Assembly (NCBI RefSeq): GCF_003367195.1
Contig: NZ_QRGO01000001.1
Location: 854,501-918,500, forward strand
Source: Undibacter mobilis
GTDB lineage: Bacteria; Pseudomonadota; Alphaproteobacteria; Rhizobiales; Xanthobacteraceae
DNA: 64,000 nucleotides
Reading direction: 5' to 3'
Shown: positions 48,079 to 57,686 of the stretch, piece after piece
Numbering within the stretch: the stretch's first letter is position 1
Layout of the letters: each line of letters opens with the position of its first letter
The notes under the pieces: model-generated
Told to the model about the DNA's origin: nothing
Seen by the model: only the letters and a program-made list of their open reading frames with translations
Database searches by the model: none
Program-made: the position numbers and the translations under genes

Positions 48079-49635
48079 ATGAGCGCCCACACAGCACCAC
48101 TACCGAGCGGCGCGCGACGTCTGCTGATCACGATCTGCGCCATGACCGCGACCATCATGCAGGCGCTCGACACCACGATCGCCAATGTCGCGCTGCCTTA
48201 CATGCAGGGCTCGTTGTCGGCGTCGCTCGACCAGGTGAACTGGATCCTCACCTCCTACATCGTCGCCGCTGCGATCATGACGGCGCCGGTCGGCTGGTTG
48301 GCCGATCGCTTCGGCCGCAAACGCGTATTCATCATCTGCGTTGCCGGTTTCACTCTCGCCTCGCTGTTGTGTGCGCTGGCGCAGAACATCGAACAGATGG
48401 TGCTGTTCCGACTGCTGCAAGGCATGGCCGGCGCGGCATTGGTGCCGCTGTCGCAGGCCGTGATGTTGGATTCCTATTCGGTGCAGGAGCGCAGCCAAGC
48501 CATGGCGATGTGGGGCATCGGCGTCATGCTCGGCCCCATCATGGGCCCGACCTTGGGTGCGTGGCTCACCGACAATTATTCCTGGCACTGGGTGTTCCTG
48601 ATCAACCTGCCGATCGGCGTGCTGACCGTGATCGGCATGATCGTGTTCATGGACGACACCCACAAGCAACATCACCTGCGCTTCGACTGGCTAGGCTTCG
48701 CCGCGCTGGCCATCGGCATCGGCTCACTGCAACTGCTGCTCGATCGCGGCGAGCAGGTCGGCTGGTTCGAGGCGCGCGAGATCTGGGTTGAGACCATCAT
48801 CTCGGCGGCGGGCTTCTACTACTTCTTCGCCCATTCGCTGACGACGGACCAGCCGTTCGTGAACTTCGAGATGTTCAAGGACCGCAATTTCCTGTCCGGC
48901 GTCATGTTCATGGTCGTGATCGGCGTCGTGCTGTTCGGCACCATGGCGCTGGTGACGCCGTTTATGCAGAACCTGCTCGGCTACCCGATCCAGACCGCCG
49001 GCTTCCTGCTCGGCTCACGCGGGGTCGGCACGCTGCTCACAATGATGGTGGCGCCGCGCCTGATGCGGCTGACCGAAACGCGCAATTTGATATTCCTCGG
49101 CCTCTTCATCACCGCCGGCACGCTCTACGAGATGACGGGCTGGTCGCTCGATACGCAGCAGCACACCATCGTCATCACCAGCATCATCCAGGGCGTCGGT
49201 CTCGGCCTGCTGTTCGTGCCGATCACGTCCGTCGCGTTCCTGACACTGCCGGGACAGATGCGCAACGGCGCCGCAGCCATCACGACGCTGGTGCGCAACA
49301 TCGGCTCGTCGATCGGCATCTCGATGGTGATCGCAAACCTGACCAGCAAAACGACCTACATGCATGAGCGGCTCGGCTCGAACATCACGCCGTTCAACAG
49401 TAATCTGCAATTTCCGGATATTGCCGGCGCCATCAACCTCGGCAGCGACACCGGCAAGGCCCTGCTCGACGGCCTCGTCACGCAGCAGGCGAATATGATC
49501 GCCTATCTGAACGACTTCAAATTGCTGATGTTCCTGACCATCGCCGCCATGCCGCTGGTGTTGATGATCGGCTCGACGCGAAAGAGCGGCCCGGCGGCGA
49601 AGGACGAAGAGGAAGTCATCCACGCCCTGGATTGA
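48079..49635 (+). CDS. emrB: MFS multidrug efflux transporter, DHA2 (14-TM) family
   Basis: 518 residues with 14 hydrophobic segments. DHA2 features: MTATIMQALDTTIANVALPYMQGSL in the first helix, motif A GWLADRFGRKRVF, motif C in GVMLGPIMGPTLGAWL. Uses the proton gradient to export hydrophobic toxins together with EmrA. Twenty-two bases after emrA. No outer-membrane channel gene follows, so a TolC-like protein must come from elsewhere. Confidence 0.94.
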   Translation: MSAHTAPLPSGARRLLITICAMTATIMQALDTTIANVALPYMQGSLSASLDQVNWILTSYIVAAAIMTAPVGWLADRFGRKRVFIICVAGFTLASLLCALAQNIEQMVLFRLLQGMAGAALVPLSQAVMLDSYSVQERSQAMAMWGIGVMLGPIMGPTLGAWLTDNYSWHWVFLINLPIGVLTVIGMIVFMDDTHKQHHLRFDWLGFAALAIGIGSLQLLLDRGEQVGWFEAREIWVETIISAAGFYYFFAHSLTTDQPFVNFEMFKDRNFLSGVMFMVVIGVVLFGTMALVTPFMQNLLGYPIQTAGFLLGSRGVGTLLTMMVAPRLMRLTETRNLIFLGLFITAGTLYEMTGWSLDTQQHTIVITSIIQGVGLGLLFVPITSVAFLTLPGQMRNGAAAITTLVRNIGSSIGISMVIANLTSKTTYMHERLGSNITPFNSNLQFPDIAGAINLGSDTGKALLDGLVTQQANMIAYLNDFKLLMFLTIAAMPLVLMIGSTRKSGPAAKDEEEVIHALD

Positions 49636-49666
49636 CGGCACCACCACAAGCGGAGCGGTGGCCAAC

Positions 49667-50791
49667 CTATTTCCCGGAAAATTCCTTGCGGATCTGTGCG
49701 CTGTGTTCGCCGAGCGCGGGAATCGGACCGTACTGGCGTGGCTCTTCAGGCCGAACCGGCGCGGGGGCCGGCGTCGACACCGGACCGGTCGGGGAGCCGA
49801 TCGTAATGCGCCGCAGATGCGGATGCTGTGATAACAACCCGGTGTCGCTCACGCGGGCAAAGGCGATGTCGGCCGCGGACAGCTTTTCCTCCAGTGTCGC
49901 CACATCCATCGCGCCGAACGCAGCCTGCACGCGCGCATCGGTCTCGCCGCGCCGCCGGACCCGTTCGACATTGGTGCCGAACTGCGGATCGGCGGCAAGC
50001 GTCGCATCGTCCATGACCGTACTCGCGAGAATGCGCCACTCGCGGTCGTTCTGGATCGAAATGAGGATGTCGGCACCGTCGCGACTTTTGAACACGCCGT
50101 AAGGCGCGATCGATGGATGCGCGAGGCCAATGCGCTTCGGAGACTTGCCGCCCTCATGCTGCAGCAGCGGCACCGTCATCCATTCGGCCATCGAATCGAA
50201 CAGCGACACGCTGATTGCTGCGCCTTCGCCGGTGCGACCGCGCTTGATCAGCGCTTCCAGGATCGCCTGATAGGCGTTCATGCCGGTGGCGATGTCGACC
50301 ACCGACACGCCGACCCGTGAAGCCGCTTCCGGCCCGCCGGTGATCGACGACAGGCCGCTGTCGGCCTGAATCAGCAGATCGTAAGCCTTGCGCTGCGCGT
50401 ATGGCCCGGCTTCGCCATAGCCTGAGATCGAGGCGCAGATCAGCTTCGGATAATCCTTGCGCAGGCGCTCGATGGCGAAACCGAGCTTGGCCAGTGCGCC
50501 GGGCTTGAGGTTCTGTACGAACACATCCGCCTTCGCCAGCATCGCTTCGAGCAGCGCCTTGTCCTCGGCCTTGGTCAGATCGAGGACCACAGACTCCTTG
50601 CCGCGGTTGAGCCACACGAAGTAAGCGCTCTCGCCATGGACGAGGTCATCGTAGCCGCGGGCGAAATCGCCCTCCGGCCGTTCGATCTTGATGACACGCG
50701 CGCCAGCATCGGCAAGCTGGCACGTGCACCGCGGCGCGGCCACCGCCTGTTCGACCGAAATGACGAGGATGCCTTCGAGAGGGAGAGACAT
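49667..50791 (-). CDS. CaiB/BaiF (class III) CoA-transferase
   Basis: 374 residues. Class III CoA-transferase blocks: ARVIKIERPEGDFARGYDDL, NRGKESVVLDLTKAED, ADVFVQNLKPGALAKLG and the catalytic Asp in KAYDLLIQADSGLSSITGGPE. It would move CoA between acids, activating the substrate of the neighbouring dehydrogenase and hydratase. Last of the minus-strand group MaoC-acyl-CoA dehydrogenase-CoA-transferase. Donor and acceptor unknown. Confidence 0.9.
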   Translation of the reverse strand: MSLPLEGILVISVEQAVAAPRCTCQLADAGARVIKIERPEGDFARGYDDLVHGESAYFVWLNRGKESVVLDLTKAEDKALLEAMLAKADVFVQNLKPGALAKLGFAIERLRKDYPKLICASISGYGEAGPYAQRKAYDLLIQADSGLSSITGGPEAASRVGVSVVDIATGMNAYQAILEALIKRGRTGEGAAISVSLFDSMAEWMTVPLLQHEGGKSPKRIGLAHPSIAPYGVFKSRDGADILISIQNDREWRILASTVMDDATLAADPQFGTNVERVRRRGETDARVQAAFGAMDVATLEEKLSAADIAFARVSDTGLLSQHPHLRRITIGSPTGPVSTPAPAPVRPEEPRQYGPIPALGEHSAQIRKEFSGK

Positions 50792-50853
50792 ATGCTTCTC
50801 AGCTTTCCAGGACGCGCGCGTTTTCGTGATGCCCTGCCTCCGCGACGAGAGCG

Positions 50854-52014
50854 TCAGTATGACCGCGGCAGACCCAGCACGTGTTCGGCCAGATACGACA
50901 GAATGAGATTGGTCGAGATCGGCGCCACCTGATAGAGCCGCGTTTCACGGAACTTGCGTTCGACATCGTATTCCTCGGCGAAGCCGAAGCCGCCGTGCGT
51001 CTGCACGCACATATCGGCGGCGGCCCATGACGCATCCGCGGCGAGGAGCTTTGCCATATTGGCCTCGGCGCCGAGATCCTCGCCCGCTTCGTATTTGCGG
51101 CAGGCCTCGTGGACCATGAGTTCGGCGGCGCGCATTTGAGCGTAAGCGCGCGCTATAGGAAATTGAACACCTTGATTCTGGCCGATCGGCCGGCCGAACA
51201 GCACGCGCTCCTTGGCGTAATCGCTGGCCTTCTTGATGAACCACTTGGCATCGCCAATGCATTCCGACGCGATCAGAATGCGCTCGGTATTCATGCCCGA
51301 GAGGATATAGCGGAAGCCCTTGCCCTCCTCGCCGATGAGATTCTCCGCCGGCACCCGAAGGTCGTCAAAGAAGACCTCGGTGGTGGCGTGGTTCATCATG
51401 GTGCGGATCGGCTTGATGGTGATGCTGGCGCCGCGCGCCAGTTTCATGTCCACCAGAAACACCGAAAGGCCCTCGGTGCGCTTCTTTACTTCTTCCTTCG
51501 GCGTGGTGCGGGCGAGCAGCAGCATCAGGTCGGAGTGCTCGGCCCGCGAGGTCCAGATCTTCTGGCCGTTGATGACATAGTGATCGCCCTCGCGCCGCGC
51601 CGTGGTGCGCAACGACAAAGTATCGGTGCCCGAGGTCGGTTCGGTCACGCCGAACGCCTGCAGTCGCAAATCGCCGCTGGCGATGCCGGGCAAATAGGCT
51701 TGCTTCTGCGCCGGCGAGCCGTGCCGCAAGATCGTGCCCATCGTGTACATCTGCGCATGACAGGCGCCGCCGTTGGCGCCGGCAGCATGCACCTCTTCCA
51801 TGATCGCGGCAGCCGCCGACACCGGCAGGCCACTACCGCCATATTCTTCGGGAATCAGCGCGGCGAGATAACCGGCTTCAGTCAGCGCATTGACGAAGGC
51901 GGTCGGATAGGCGCGTTCGCGGTCGAGGTCCCGCCAGTATTCGTTGGGGAACTTGGCGCACAGGGCGCGCACGGATTCGCGGATGTCGGCGTATTTATCC
52001 TGCTGCCCGGTCAT
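50854..52014 (-). CDS. Acyl-CoA dehydrogenase
   Basis: 386 residues. FAD acyl-CoA dehydrogenase with QAFGVTEPTSGTDTLSLRTTA, the KIWTSRAEHSDLMLLLART region and the THGGFGFAEEYDVERKFRETRLYQVAP end. The usual C-terminal catalytic Glu (in IYEGT) is absent, where this protein reads LYQVAPIST, but Glu244 in SGMNTERILIA sits where isovaleryl-CoA dehydrogenase keeps its base. So an IVD-type active enzyme is likely, for a branched or long acyl group. Ten bases downstream of the MaoC gene. Confidence 0.9.
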   Translation of the reverse strand: MTGQQDKYADIRESVRALCAKFPNEYWRDLDRERAYPTAFVNALTEAGYLAALIPEEYGGSGLPVSAAAAIMEEVHAAGANGGACHAQMYTMGTILRHGSPAQKQAYLPGIASGDLRLQAFGVTEPTSGTDTLSLRTTARREGDHYVINGQKIWTSRAEHSDLMLLLARTTPKEEVKKRTEGLSVFLVDMKLARGASITIKPIRTMMNHATTEVFFDDLRVPAENLIGEEGKGFRYILSGMNTERILIASECIGDAKWFIKKASDYAKERVLFGRPIGQNQGVQFPIARAYAQMRAAELMVHEACRKYEAGEDLGAEANMAKLLAADASWAAADMCVQTHGGFGFAEEYDVERKFRETRLYQVAPISTNLILSYLAEHVLGLPRSY

Positions 52015-52023
52015 ACGCTTCCT

Positions 52024-52896
52024 CTACTCTTTTATTTCGGCTCGCCCGTTATTGATGGCGATGACGTCCCGTTCCTTAACACGGGCACGGAAGGCGACAA
52101 CAGAGCCGTCGCGCCAGATCTCGGTCCGGATGGTTTCGCCAGGAAAGACTGGCGCCGAAAACCGCACCGCCATGGTGGAGAGCCGGGCCGGGTCATAATC
52201 GCCCACAGTCTTCAGAAGCGCATGGCCGACGACGCCCATGGTGGCAAGGCCGTGCAGGATCGGCCGCGGAAACCCGGCCTCGCGCGCGAAGGTCGGCTCG
52301 GCATGCAACGGATTGCTGTCGCCGGACAAACGGTAAAGCAGCGCCATTTCCGGCCGCGTTGGCAAATCGCAAACGAGATCGGGGGCGCGATCGGGAATGG
52401 GATGCGGGGCCGGCGTGTCGCGGCGCACGCTGCCGGAATTGTCGCTGAAGCCGCCGTCGGCGCGGCAGAACGTGGTCTGCTTCAGCGTGGCGAGCAACGT
52501 GCCGGTCGCTTTATCGACGACGGTGCGGTCGTGATAGAGCAGCGCGCCCTTGCCCTCGCCTTTGTCGATTACGTCGACGACGCGTTCCTGCCCGATCACC
52601 GTTCCATGCGACGGGATCGGCGCGTGCAGGACGATCGTCTCCTCGCCATGGACGATATGGCTCCAGGTCAGACCAAACTCCGGCCGCAGCATCCACGAAT
52701 AATCAAGACCGAGGACGACAGGGAAAGTCGGCAGAACCTTGAGGTTCTTTTCATAGACGAAGGCGAGCTCATCCTCGCTGGTCGGGTCGTAGCCCAGACC
52801 GACCCCCAGCGCGTATAGAATGCAATCCTTCGGGCCGTAGGCATGTTCGACCGCGGGAAGTTGCGCGGCGAGGAGTTTTTCGGCGTTGAGGGGCAT
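52024..52896 (-). CDS. MaoC-type enoyl-CoA hydratase 2
   Basis: 290 residues from ATG 52896. Double hot-dog layout: an N-terminal half like MFE-2 hydratase (YGPKDCILYALGVGLGYDP and VLPTFPVVLGLDYSWM) and a C-terminal half with the hydratase-2 signature YRLSGDSNPLHAEPTFAREAGFPRPILHGLATMG, holding the catalytic Asp and His. It would hydrate trans-2-enoyl-CoA to the (R)-3-hydroxy form. Operon with acyl-CoA dehydrogenase and CoA-transferase, suggesting breakdown of one acid through dehydrogenation then hydration. Confidence 0.88.
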   Translation of the reverse strand: MPLNAEKLLAAQLPAVEHAYGPKDCILYALGVGLGYDPTSEDELAFVYEKNLKVLPTFPVVLGLDYSWMLRPEFGLTWSHIVHGEETIVLHAPIPSHGTVIGQERVVDVIDKGEGKGALLYHDRTVVDKATGTLLATLKQTTFCRADGGFSDNSGSVRRDTPAPHPIPDRAPDLVCDLPTRPEMALLYRLSGDSNPLHAEPTFAREAGFPRPILHGLATMGVVGHALLKTVGDYDPARLSTMAVRFSAPVFPGETIRTEIWRDGSVVAFRARVKERDVIAINNGRAEIKE

Positions 52897-52910
52897 GGAA
52901 ATGCACTCTG

Positions 52911-53009
52911 CTGTCATACCCGCGAAAGCGGGCATCCAGTAATCGCAAGCGGCGCGATTTATCGCAACACCGGGGTTACTGGATCACCTGCTTCCACGGG
53001 TGATGACAG
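52911..53009. repeat. Inverted repeat upstream of the hydratase gene
   Basis: An imperfect unit of about 32 bases (CTGTCATACCCGCGAAAGC then GGGCATCCAGTAA, 52911-52942) recurs inverted at 52976-53009. Each half holds its own small stem. Related to the short TGTCATCCGCGGGC stretch at 15810-15832. Widely known type of proteobacterial intergenic repeat. Confidence 0.75.
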
Positions 53010-53032
53010 GATGAGTACTAATTGTCCGTGGC

Positions 53033-54145
53033 TTACTGGCCCCAGACTTCCTTCGACAGATCGACGATCATCTTGAGCTTGGCCCACTGCTCATCCTCGG
53101 CCAGCACATTGCCTTCCTCGGTCGAGGCAAAGCCGCACTGCGGCGACAGGGCGAGCTGGTCGAGCGCGACGAACTTGGTCGCCTCGTCGATGCGCTTCTT
53201 GATGTCTTCTTTCTTCTCGAGCGTGCCGGACTTCGACGTTACGAGGCCGAGCACCACGATCTTGTTGCCCTTGGGCAGGAAGCGTAGCGGATCGAAGCCG
53301 CCGGCGCGGTCAGTGTCGTATTCCAGGAAGTAGCCGTCGTAATTACACTTCTCGAGCAGGCTCTGCGCCACCGGCTCGTAGCCGCCCGACGAGATGAAGG
53401 TAGAGCGAAAGTTGCCGCGGCAGACATGGGTGGTGATCACCATGTCGGCGGGTTTGGCTTCCAGCGCCTTGTTGATGCACTTCGTATAGGTGTCCTGCAG
53501 GTGATCGACGTCGAGGCCGCGGTCACGCGCCTTCTTGAGTTCGTCCTGCGAGCACAGATAGGCCCAGGCCGTGTCGTCGAACTGCAGATAGCGGCAGCCG
53601 GCGGCGTAGAACGCCTTGATCGCCTTCTGATAGGCAACCGCGAGATCGTCGAAAATCGCATCGCGATTCGGATAGGCCGAGGCGGCAACCGAGCCCGGCT
53701 CGAGGCGGAAATGCATCACCGTTGGCGACGGGATGGTCATCTTCGGCGTGCGGCTGGTGTTCGCTTTGAGGAACTTGAAATGCTCCAGCATCGGGTGGTT
53801 CGGCGCGAAGTCGATCTTCCCGGTGATGCGCAGCACCTTCATCTTGGTCTGCATGCCCTGGAACTGGATGCCGTGATCGGAATCCACGACGTCGACGCCT
53901 TCCAGCATGCCGAAGAAATCGTAGTGCCACCACGAGCGGCGGAATTCACCGTCGGTAATGGCGTGAAGGCCGATCTCTTCCTGCTTCTTGATGATCTTGA
54001 CGATCTCGGCGTCCTCGACCGCCTTGAGCTGAGCGTCGGTGATCTCGCGCTTCTCATGCTTCGCGCGCGCTTCCTTGATCGGCTGGGTGCGCAGGATGGA
54101 GCCGACCTGATCGGCCCGGAACGGCGGTTTGGTTCTTTGGGACAT
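53033..54145 (-). CDS. MetE C-terminal-domain-type methyltransferase (cobalamin-independent)
   Basis: 370 residues from ATG 54145, with GGAGGAAACGT directly before; only the catalytic half of MetE. Zinc ligands are conserved: His and Cys in ITTHVCRGNF, Glu in GYFLEYDTDRAGG and Cys in LSPQCGFAS. Such short MetE-like proteins transfer methyl groups to homocysteine or another thiol from folate or non-folate donors. Its place beside a GntR regulator and a LigM O-demethylase suggests that it uses the methyl group released there. Methionine synthesis itself is not proven. Confidence 0.8.
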   Translation of the reverse strand: MSQRTKPPFRADQVGSILRTQPIKEARAKHEKREITDAQLKAVEDAEIVKIIKKQEEIGLHAITDGEFRRSWWHYDFFGMLEGVDVVDSDHGIQFQGMQTKMKVLRITGKIDFAPNHPMLEHFKFLKANTSRTPKMTIPSPTVMHFRLEPGSVAASAYPNRDAIFDDLAVAYQKAIKAFYAAGCRYLQFDDTAWAYLCSQDELKKARDRGLDVDHLQDTYTKCINKALEAKPADMVITTHVCRGNFRSTFISSGGYEPVAQSLLEKCNYDGYFLEYDTDRAGGFDPLRFLPKGNKIVVLGLVTSKSGTLEKKEDIKKRIDEATKFVALDQLALSPQCGFASTEEGNVLAEDEQWAKLKMIVDLSKEVWGQ

Positions 54146-54255
54146 ACGTTTCCTCCAACAATCGTCGTGGGATTTAGCCCCGCCCACGGCGTCAATTCGG
54201 GTGTGCCTTAGCACGGTGAGTGGGCGGCGTCAGCGGTTACGGAACTCGTCTTTGG

Positions 54256-55017
54256 TCATACGACGGCGCCGCGACGGATCAGGACGACGCCCGGTACCAG
54301 ATTGCGGGTGCCCTGATTGCCGAGCGCCAATTGCAGATTTCGTTGCGCCAGCCGCGCGTGCTCGCGCATCAGCGCCTCGGCGCGCATGCCTTCGCGATCT
54401 TCGATGGCACGCACCACGCAATGGTGATGGTCCTGCGCAATAGTCAGGATGTGGCGCGCCTCGGGAAGCTTGGCCTGAACCATGACAAAGCCCGAGGGCG
54501 AGGCGAACGGCAGGTTCGAGACCCGTTCGATCTGGCGCCTGACGACTGGACTGTCGGCGGCCTCCGCCAGCAGCGCATGAAAACGGCCGTTGAGATCGAC
54601 ATATTCGGAGAAGTGATCGACGCTCAGGTCCGGCAATGCGGCGATGTCATCAATCTGCCGCAACACATTCTTCATGTCGCGGATGAGGCCACCGGGCACG
54701 CCGCGTTCGGCCGCGATGCGCGCGGCAAAACCCTCGACCATGCCGCGGAGATCGATGGCATCGTAAACGTCGCGCTCGGTAAAGGCCTTGATGGCGAAGC
54801 CGCCGGACGGGATCGCTTCGAGAAAACCCTCGTCCTCCAGGCGGACCAGCGCCATGCGGATCGGCGTCCGTGACATACCGAGACGATCGACCAGCGACAG
54901 CTCCGATACCCGATCGCCCGGCTTGAGCCCGCCGGACAGGATCAGGTCCCGCAGGGCGAGCTGGGCTTTGACGGTCTGGGACGAGGCGCGGTCGGGCTCG
55001 ACAATGGGGGTGGGCAC
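54256..55017 (-). CDS. GntR-family regulator with FCD domain
   Basis: 253 residues from GTG 55017, preceded by AAGGAG eight bases away; the frame extends to 55089. Winged helix LALRDLILSGGLKPGDRVSELSLVDRLGMSRTPIRMALVRLEDEGFLEAIPSGGFAIK; C-terminal FCD helices with the histidine-rich DHHHCVVRAIEDREGMRAEALMREH. Divergent from ligM across a 246-base region holding two GTATAC cores, so it most likely controls ligM and itself in response to an aromatic acid. Confidence 0.9.
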   Translation of the reverse strand: MPTPIVEPDRASSQTVKAQLALRDLILSGGLKPGDRVSELSLVDRLGMSRTPIRMALVRLEDEGFLEAIPSGGFAIKAFTERDVYDAIDLRGMVEGFAARIAAERGVPGGLIRDMKNVLRQIDDIAALPDLSVDHFSEYVDLNGRFHALLAEAADSPVVRRQIERVSNLPFASPSGFVMVQAKLPEARHILTIAQDHHHCVVRAIEDREGMRAEALMREHARLAQRNLQLALGNQGTRNLVPGVVLIRRGAVV

Positions 55018-55067
55018 AGGTGGGCTCCTTTTTTTCTGCCCAATCCTTGAGGACACTGAAGAGCTTG

Positions 55068-55171
55068 TTGTATACGAGGCTCGGACCAAATGACAAATCC
55101 GGCCTCATTCCGGGACGGATTTTGCAAATTTATATGGTTTTAAGCAAGCGAGATCGAGCGGCTGTATACCG
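55068..55171. promoter_or_regulatory. Two GTATAC-centred sites in the gntR-ligM region
   Basis: TTGTATACGA at 55068-55077 and CTGTATACCG at 55162-55171, each with the self-complementary core GTATAC, 94 bases apart (nine helical turns). They lie 51 bases before gntR and 93 before ligM. GntR-family FCD proteins often bind short TNGTNNNACNA palindromes, which both sites resemble. Confidence 0.5.
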
Positions 55172-55257
55172 GCGGACTTTTTCGGCCCTGTACTGAGACC
55201 GTAGAAGGCCTCGCCCGACTGCTCGCAATCAAACGAAACACAAGCCCGCGGGAGTGA

Positions 55258-56667
<1,410 letters not shown>

Positions 56668-56696
56668 GCACCGCTACGCGATCGCCGGACAAAAAT

Positions 56697-56723
56697 GGCG
56701 CGGCACTCGAAAGGTGCCGCGCC
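56697..56723. terminator. Bidirectional terminator between ligM and metF-like gene
   Basis: GGCGCGGCAC (56697-56706) pairs with GTGCCGCGCC (56714-56723). On the minus strand it is followed by ATTTTTG, a good terminator for the metF-like gene; on the plus strand by GTTTGCTTG, weaker, for ligM. Confidence 0.8.
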
Positions 56724-56802
56724 GTTTGCTTGTGGCGAATTTGTTTCTCGTTATTTCGGATCCGCGGGCTGAAGGCCCGCAGCCCCGGCAGGACAGCCTG
56801 GC

Positions 56803-57651
56803 TTACGCCGCCGCGATTTCCTTCCCAGCCATCGCCGAACCGTACTCGGCCGTGGCGACAAGGTTGCCGAAGGTGAAATAGTGCGGCTGCACGTCGCCGA
56901 CGGTCGCCTGCTCGGCGTTGAGCGCCTCGATGATGCGATCCGGGCCGACATTGCCGATCAACGCGCTGGCCGCGCCAGACATCAGGCCCTTCAACGAGGT
57001 GCCGACGCCACATCGCTTGGCGAAACGGAGCAGTGCCGGCACGCTGGTCGGGCCGACCATGCCGACGCTGACGGGTTGGGTAATGCCGGTGGCGCGCAGC
57101 TTCTTCAGCCAGGCGACAATGTCATCCGGCGAAAACGAGAACTGGCTGACGAGGCGCACCTCGAGCCCTTGCGCGACCGCCGCAGCGATCTTCTCGTCGA
57201 GCGAGGCGGCCAGGCGATCCGCGGGAATGGCCGGATGGCCTTCCGGATAAGCGGCGATGCCGATCTTCTCGATGCCGGCGTCGCGCAGCTTGCCCTTCTG
57301 GATCACCGCCAGTGCATCGGCGAACGGACCGACCGGATCGATGTCCCCGCCGATCACCAGCAGGCGGCGCACATCCGCTTCGGCATGCAGGCGTGCGAGG
57401 CGTTCCTGAAGCATCGCGACGCTCGGCAGCCGTCGCGCCGCGACATGGACGACCGGCTCAAGCCCTTTGCTGCGCGCATGAGCGGCGGCGGCGACCAGCT
57501 CATCCTCGGTCTGAGTCGGCACCGCGGTAATGTAGAACTCGGTGCCCTTCGGCACCGCCGCGGCGACGGCATCAATTTCGGCGGGCTTCGGCCGGGTCGT
57601 TTCGATCGAGAACCGGCGCGCGACGGTGGCGGACGCCGCTTTCATGTGCAT
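56803..57651 (-). CDS. Methylenetetrahydrofolate reductase-like protein
   Basis: 282 residues from ATG 57651. MTHFR-type TIM barrel: FSIETTRPKPAEIDAV at the start, PVVHVAARRLPSVAMLQERL, VRRLLVIGGDIDPVGPFADAL and KIGIAAYPEGHPAIP match the FAD/folate barrel of MetF. In a LigM pathway it would work in reverse, oxidising 5-methyl-THF to methylene-THF. The family is clear but the match to MetF is distant, so I leave the symbol empty. Downstream of the HTH-methyltransferase gene by 35 bases. Confidence 0.85.
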   Translation of the reverse strand: MHMKAASATVARRFSIETTRPKPAEIDAVAAAVPKGTEFYITAVPTQTEDELVAAAAHARSKGLEPVVHVAARRLPSVAMLQERLARLHAEADVRRLLVIGGDIDPVGPFADALAVIQKGKLRDAGIEKIGIAAYPEGHPAIPADRLAASLDEKIAAAVAQGLEVRLVSQFSFSPDDIVAWLKKLRATGITQPVSVGMVGPTSVPALLRFAKRCGVGTSLKGLMSGAASALIGNVGPDRIIEALNAEQATVGDVQPHYFTFGNLVATAEYGSAMAGKEIAAA

Positions 57652-57686
57652 GTTCACGTTCAATCCGTTTCGGTTGCGCGCCGCGA

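Noticed and set aside
51109..52818. 569-codon plus-strand frame
   Set aside because: Antisense to the acyl-CoA dehydrogenase and hydratase genes.
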